NCBI GenBank assembly: GCA_026770585.1 | Contig: MU646573.1 | Span: 53,429-71,474, forward strand | Length of the DNA stretch: 18,046 nt | Reading direction: 5' to 3' | Source of the DNA: Baffinella frigidus | Taxonomy: Eukaryota > Cryptophyceae > Cryptomonadales > Baffinellaceae | Notes under the pieces: model-generated | Told to the model about the DNA's origin: nothing | Databases searched by the model: none | Seen by the model: only the letters and a program-made list of their open reading frames with translations | Made by a program: the position numbers and the translations under genes | Part shown: piece by piece, positions 15,685 to 18,046 of the stretch | Layout: every line of letters starts with the position of its first letter | Position numbering within the stretch: position 1 is the stretch's first letter

Positions 15685-17028
15685 GTGGAGCAGGACCTGC
15701 GGCAGGCGGTCTCGCGGTTCGCGGCAGATCTCCCGCGGGTCTCAGACATGGTCCGCGGCCTCAGCGCCTCTCCCGGTACCGCCAGCCCTGCGAGGCGGAC
15801 CAAACCAGCGATTGTTTGGAGGCGTTTTCTCGGGCGGCGCATTCCGTTTTCGAAGGTTTCGCCCGGGAAATTGGTGCACGGCCCAGCCTCGATTTGGTCC
15901 GCCTCGGAGGGCTAGTGGTACGTTGCCCCCCACCCTTCGATCCTAGCGGGAACGCCCACTTGCAACAACCTCCGCGATTTCCCATAACATTTTAAATCGT
16001 CGTTTTTCTGCGCGGAGCATCCCGGCAGCTCGCCGGTTGCACCCGCCGGGTCCAAAACGCCCGCTCGTGCGGGCGTTTTTATTTCTTCTTTTTTTCCCCG
16101 CTCGTGCGGCGGGGTTCCCCGCCGTGAGAGGACGCGTGGGTTTTTTTTCCGTGCAGTCGAACGCCCCGCTCGTTCGTGACTCAACGTGGGAGGGCGCTTG
16201 GGGGGTTTCGTCGGCGTGCAGGGACGTCGGTAGCTGCGGACGCGGACGAGATGCAGGCGATGGGCGCAGCGTGCCGCAACGTGATCGGAAGGGTTTTTTT
16301 TCTCTTAGGGTTGACTAAATCTTGCGTTTAGTCAACCCTCTGTTACTAACTTAACCCGCGCAGGGGCGTCGGTCGCTGCGGACGCAGCCGAGACGCCCAG
16401 GTTGACTCAACGTGAGAGGACGCGAGGAGGTTGTCTTTCCATGCGAGGAAGCGTGGGGGTTTCTTTGGGGGGGGTATGAAAGAGGAAAGTATGGGTGAGG
16501 GATCCTCCCCCCCCGCGCCACTCGTTGAGTCAACCTGAGCGTCTCGGAGGAACAGCCCCGCCGGCAGGCTCGTGAACGCCCGCGTGACCGGTCACGCGGA
16601 CGCCGAAGCCAACTGTCCGAGGTGACTGCCTTGCGTTGTACCGGATGAACGAGGAAAGTATGGGTGAGGGACCCCCCCCCCCCGCGCCACTCGTTGAGTC
16701 AACCTGAGCGTCTCGGAGGACGCGAGGAGGAGGTTGTCTTTCCTTGCGAGGAAGCGTGGGGGTTTCTTTCCCTGAGAGGAAGCGTGGGCCTTTCTTTCTT
16801 CGCAGGGGCGTCGGTAGCGGCGGACGCGGACCAGACGTCTCACGCGATGGTGAAAGGACCCGTGGAATTTTCTTTCTTTCATTTCACTCAACTTTTTGAC
16901 CGGGTTCAGGGGCGTCGGTCGCGGCGGACGCGGACGAGACCGCGCACGCGATGGAGCAGCTGCAGGAGCAGCTCCGCGCAGCAGACGCGTCCCAGCGCCG
17001 CCTCCGGGACCAGCTCGCGGCCGCCCAG
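15685..17028 (+). CDS. Coiled-coil protein fragment with repeated exon starts
   Basis: Exon 15685-15775 follows GGGTCGCAG| and encodes VEQDLRQAVSRFAADLPRVS, then DMVRGLSASP plus one base. Exon 16910-17028 follows TTTTTGACCGGGTTCAG| and encodes ASVAADADETAHAMEQLQEQ, then LRAADASQRRLRDQLAAAQ, ending CAG|GTTGATAA. Phase fits (one base plus two). The helix with Leu/Ala at heptad positions predicts a coiled coil. The exon start GGGCGTCGGT.GC.GCGGACGC also occurs at 16222, 16364 and 16805, each after CAG and in the same phase. 16364-16400 has a perfect TACTAAC branch point at 16344-16350 and its own donor, CCCAG|GTTGAC. These may be alternative or decayed duplicate exons. No start or stop found; family unknown. 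Confidence 0.45.
15776..15921 (+). mobile_element. Introner-like element at coiled-coil exon donor
   Basis: GTACCGCCAGCCCTGCGAGG at 15776 directly follows the exon end CTCTCCCG and pairs with the mirror GGAGGGCTAGTGGTAC ending at 15921. GCGGACCAAA against TTTGGTCCGC extends the arm. The element edge and the splice donor coincide, as in the PDZ gene. Confidence 0.8.
16054..16079 (+). other. Terminator-like hairpin
   Basis: AAAACGCCCGC and GCGGGCGTTTT form a perfect 11-bp stem around TCGT, followed by T-rich DNA. It looks like a bacterial intrinsic terminator. In this intron-bearing nuclear context I take it as another small palindrome. A related GC hairpin (CCCCGCTCGTGCGGCGGGG) follows near 16097. 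Confidence 0.5.
16307..16339. repeat. 13-bp hairpin ahead of branch point
   Basis: AGGGTTGACTAAA and TTTAGTCAACCCT pair perfectly around seven bases. It lies five bases before the TACTAAC box at 16344 and shares the GTTGACT word with the element at 16391-16544. Confidence 0.7.
16391..16544 (+). mobile_element. Introner-like inverted repeat across a donor site
   Basis: AGACGCCCAGGTTGACTCAACG at its left end pairs with CGTTGAGTCAACCTGAGCGTCT at its right end. The donor CCCAG|GTTGAC lies inside the left arm and a possible acceptor, AACCTGAG|C, inside the right arm. Its right half (16479-16550) is repeated directly at 16649-16720. Confidence 0.65.
16549..16633 (+). repeat. 85-bp exact duplicate, copy 2
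   Basis: Same sequence as 14084-14168. Here it follows the right arm of the element at 16391-16544. Splicing from 16400 to about 16538 would bring it into frame as SVSEEQPRRQARERPRDRSR, then GRRSQLSE, ending at donor TCCGAG|GTGACT. That would make it an exon; it is only a phase argument. Confidence 0.6.
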
Positions 17029-17940
17029 GTTGATAACGGCCGTTTGCATTTTATTTACCCGTGCGGCAGACGCATCCCAGCGCCGCCTCCGTGATCAGCT
17101 CGCCGCTGCCCAGGTTGATAACGGTCTTTTGCAGTTGATAACGGTCTTTTGCAAAAAAAATACCCGTGCGGCGGACGCGTCCCAGCGACCAGCTCGCGGC
17201 CGCCCAGGTTGCCTCCGCGCTTTCTTTTTCTTTCTTTCTTTCTGTCTGTCTTTCTTTCTTTCTTTCTAGCACCCCCCGGGGGCCCTTGCGCCCGTCCAGC
17301 ACCAAACCGCGTCTGCTCGCGCGGCGGACGCATCCCAGCGCCGCCTCCGTGACCAGCTCGCGGCCGCCCAGGTTGATGACGGTCTTTTGCAGTTGATAAC
17401 GGTCTTTTGCATTTGTTTTTGCCCGTGCGGCGGACGCGTCCCAGCGACCAGCTCGCGGCCGCCCAGGTTGCCTCCGCGCTTTCTTTCTTTCTTTCTTTCT
17501 AGCACCCCCCGGGGGCCCTTGCGCCCCGTCCAGCACCAAACCGCGTCTGCTCGCGCGGCGGACGCCTCCCAGCGCCGCCCAGGTTGATGACGGTCTTTTG
17601 CAGTTGATAATGGTCTTTTGCAGTTGGTAACGGTCTTTTGCATCTTTTTTTTACCCGTGCGGCGGACGCGTCCCAGTGACCAGCTCGCGGCCGCCCAGGT
17701 TGCCCCCGCGCTTTCTTTCTTTATGTCTGTCTTTTTTCTTCTTTTTTTATGTCTGTCTTTCTTTCTTTCTTGCTAGCACCCCCCGGGGGCCCTTGCGCCC
17801 GTCCAGCACCCAACCGCTTCTGCTCGCGCGGCGGACGCCTCCCAGCGCGGCCTCCGCGACCAGTTCGCCGCTGCCCAGGTTGATAACGGTCTTTTGCTAA
17901 CGGTCTTTTGCTAACGGTCTTTTGCATCTTACTTTGCCCA
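17029..17940 (+). repeat. Higher-order array of exon end plus intron start
   Basis: Two units alternate. Unit A: GCGGACGCATCCCAGCGCCG, CTCCGTGACCAGCTCGCGGC, CGCCCAG, then GTTGATAACGGTCTTTTGCA repeated one to three times. Unit B: GTGCGGCGGACGCGTCCCAG, CGACCAGCTCG, CCCAGGTTGCCTCCGCGC, a (TTTC)n tract, AGCACCCCCCGGGGGCCC, GTCCAGCACCAAACCG. A copies begin near 17063, 17321, 17555 (shortened) and 17827; B copies near 17163, 17424 and 17658. The overall period is about 230-270 bases. The shared part is the 3' end of the coiled-coil exon (ADASQRRLRDQLAAAQ) with its donor. B copies lack 11 bases and shift frame. Confidence 0.8.
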
Positions 17941-18046
17941 CCATCGCAAGGATCCCTTCCCCATACTTTCCTCGTTCATACCCCCCCCCCGCGCTTGCTT
18001 GCTGGAGATCTGCAGAGCACCCCCCCTCCCCGCCCCGCCCCGTCCC
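17941..18046. other. Window edge, C-rich, no gene
   Basis: It contains CCCATACTTTCCTCGTTCAT at about 17963-17982, the reverse complement of a word at 16644-16663 (ATGAACGAGGAAAGTATGGG). GCTTGCTTGCTG.AGA, seen near 14041, recurs near 17993. Nothing else is recognised. Confidence 0.6.

Noticed and set aside
16054-16079. Bacterial rho-independent terminator as sign of transferred DNA
   Set aside because: Hairpin and T-run fit, but the neighbourhood has spliced exons with a branch point and many other hairpins; no bacterial gene is next to it.

Overview
The window looks like nuclear DNA of a eukaryotic alga with a complex (secondary, red-lineage) plastid. The best evidence is the gene at 9345-10362 (minus strand). 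Its protein starts with a signal peptide that ends just before a Phe (motif APVHAF), continues with a Ser/Ala/Arg-rich transit peptide, and then carries a twin-Arg hydrophobic lumen-targeting segment. That layered leader is typical of cryptophytes, haptophytes and ochrophytes; I cannot decide among them. Genes are split into short, GC-rich exons by introns of about 170 to 1,250 bases with GT/AG ends. Almost none of the long open frames are real genes; the real exons had to be pieced together by splice phase.

Layout. 1-2586: diverged repeats and palindromic elements, no gene recognised. 2587-5857 (minus): three-exon gene for a HEAT/ARM-type helical-repeat protein whose 3' end is not resolved. 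5858-7231: a long inverted repeat, degenerate TTTAGGG-like repeats, and one half of an inverted duplication of an exon. 7232-7493 (minus): orphan coding exon, the other half of that duplication. 7494-9344: hairpins, telomere-like repeats and nested palindromes. 9345-10362 (minus): two-exon thylakoid-lumen protein, possibly PsbQ-like. 10363-10564: a short divergent promoter region. 10565-12687 (plus): six-exon PDZ-domain gene. 12688-15684: microsatellites, duplicated mini-exons and a dense nest of palindromic elements. 15685-17028 (plus): a coiled-coil gene fragment with repeated exon starts. 17029-18046: a higher-order tandem array made of an exon end plus an intron start.

The most striking feature is the number of long self-complementary elements, at least twenty in 18 kb. 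Several begin exactly at a 5' splice site: donor GTACC.CCAGCCC at one end, the complementary GGGCTGGTGG at the other. This matches the concept of introner elements, non-autonomous DNA transposons that create introns, known from Micromonas and pelagophytes such as Aureococcus. A second, modular family shares an inner core (CAACGAAAATTAC plus a CTTTACTATTACT loop) but has unrelated outer arms in each copy. Inside three introns, telomere-like repeats lie with the C-rich (pyrimidine) strand as the sense strand.
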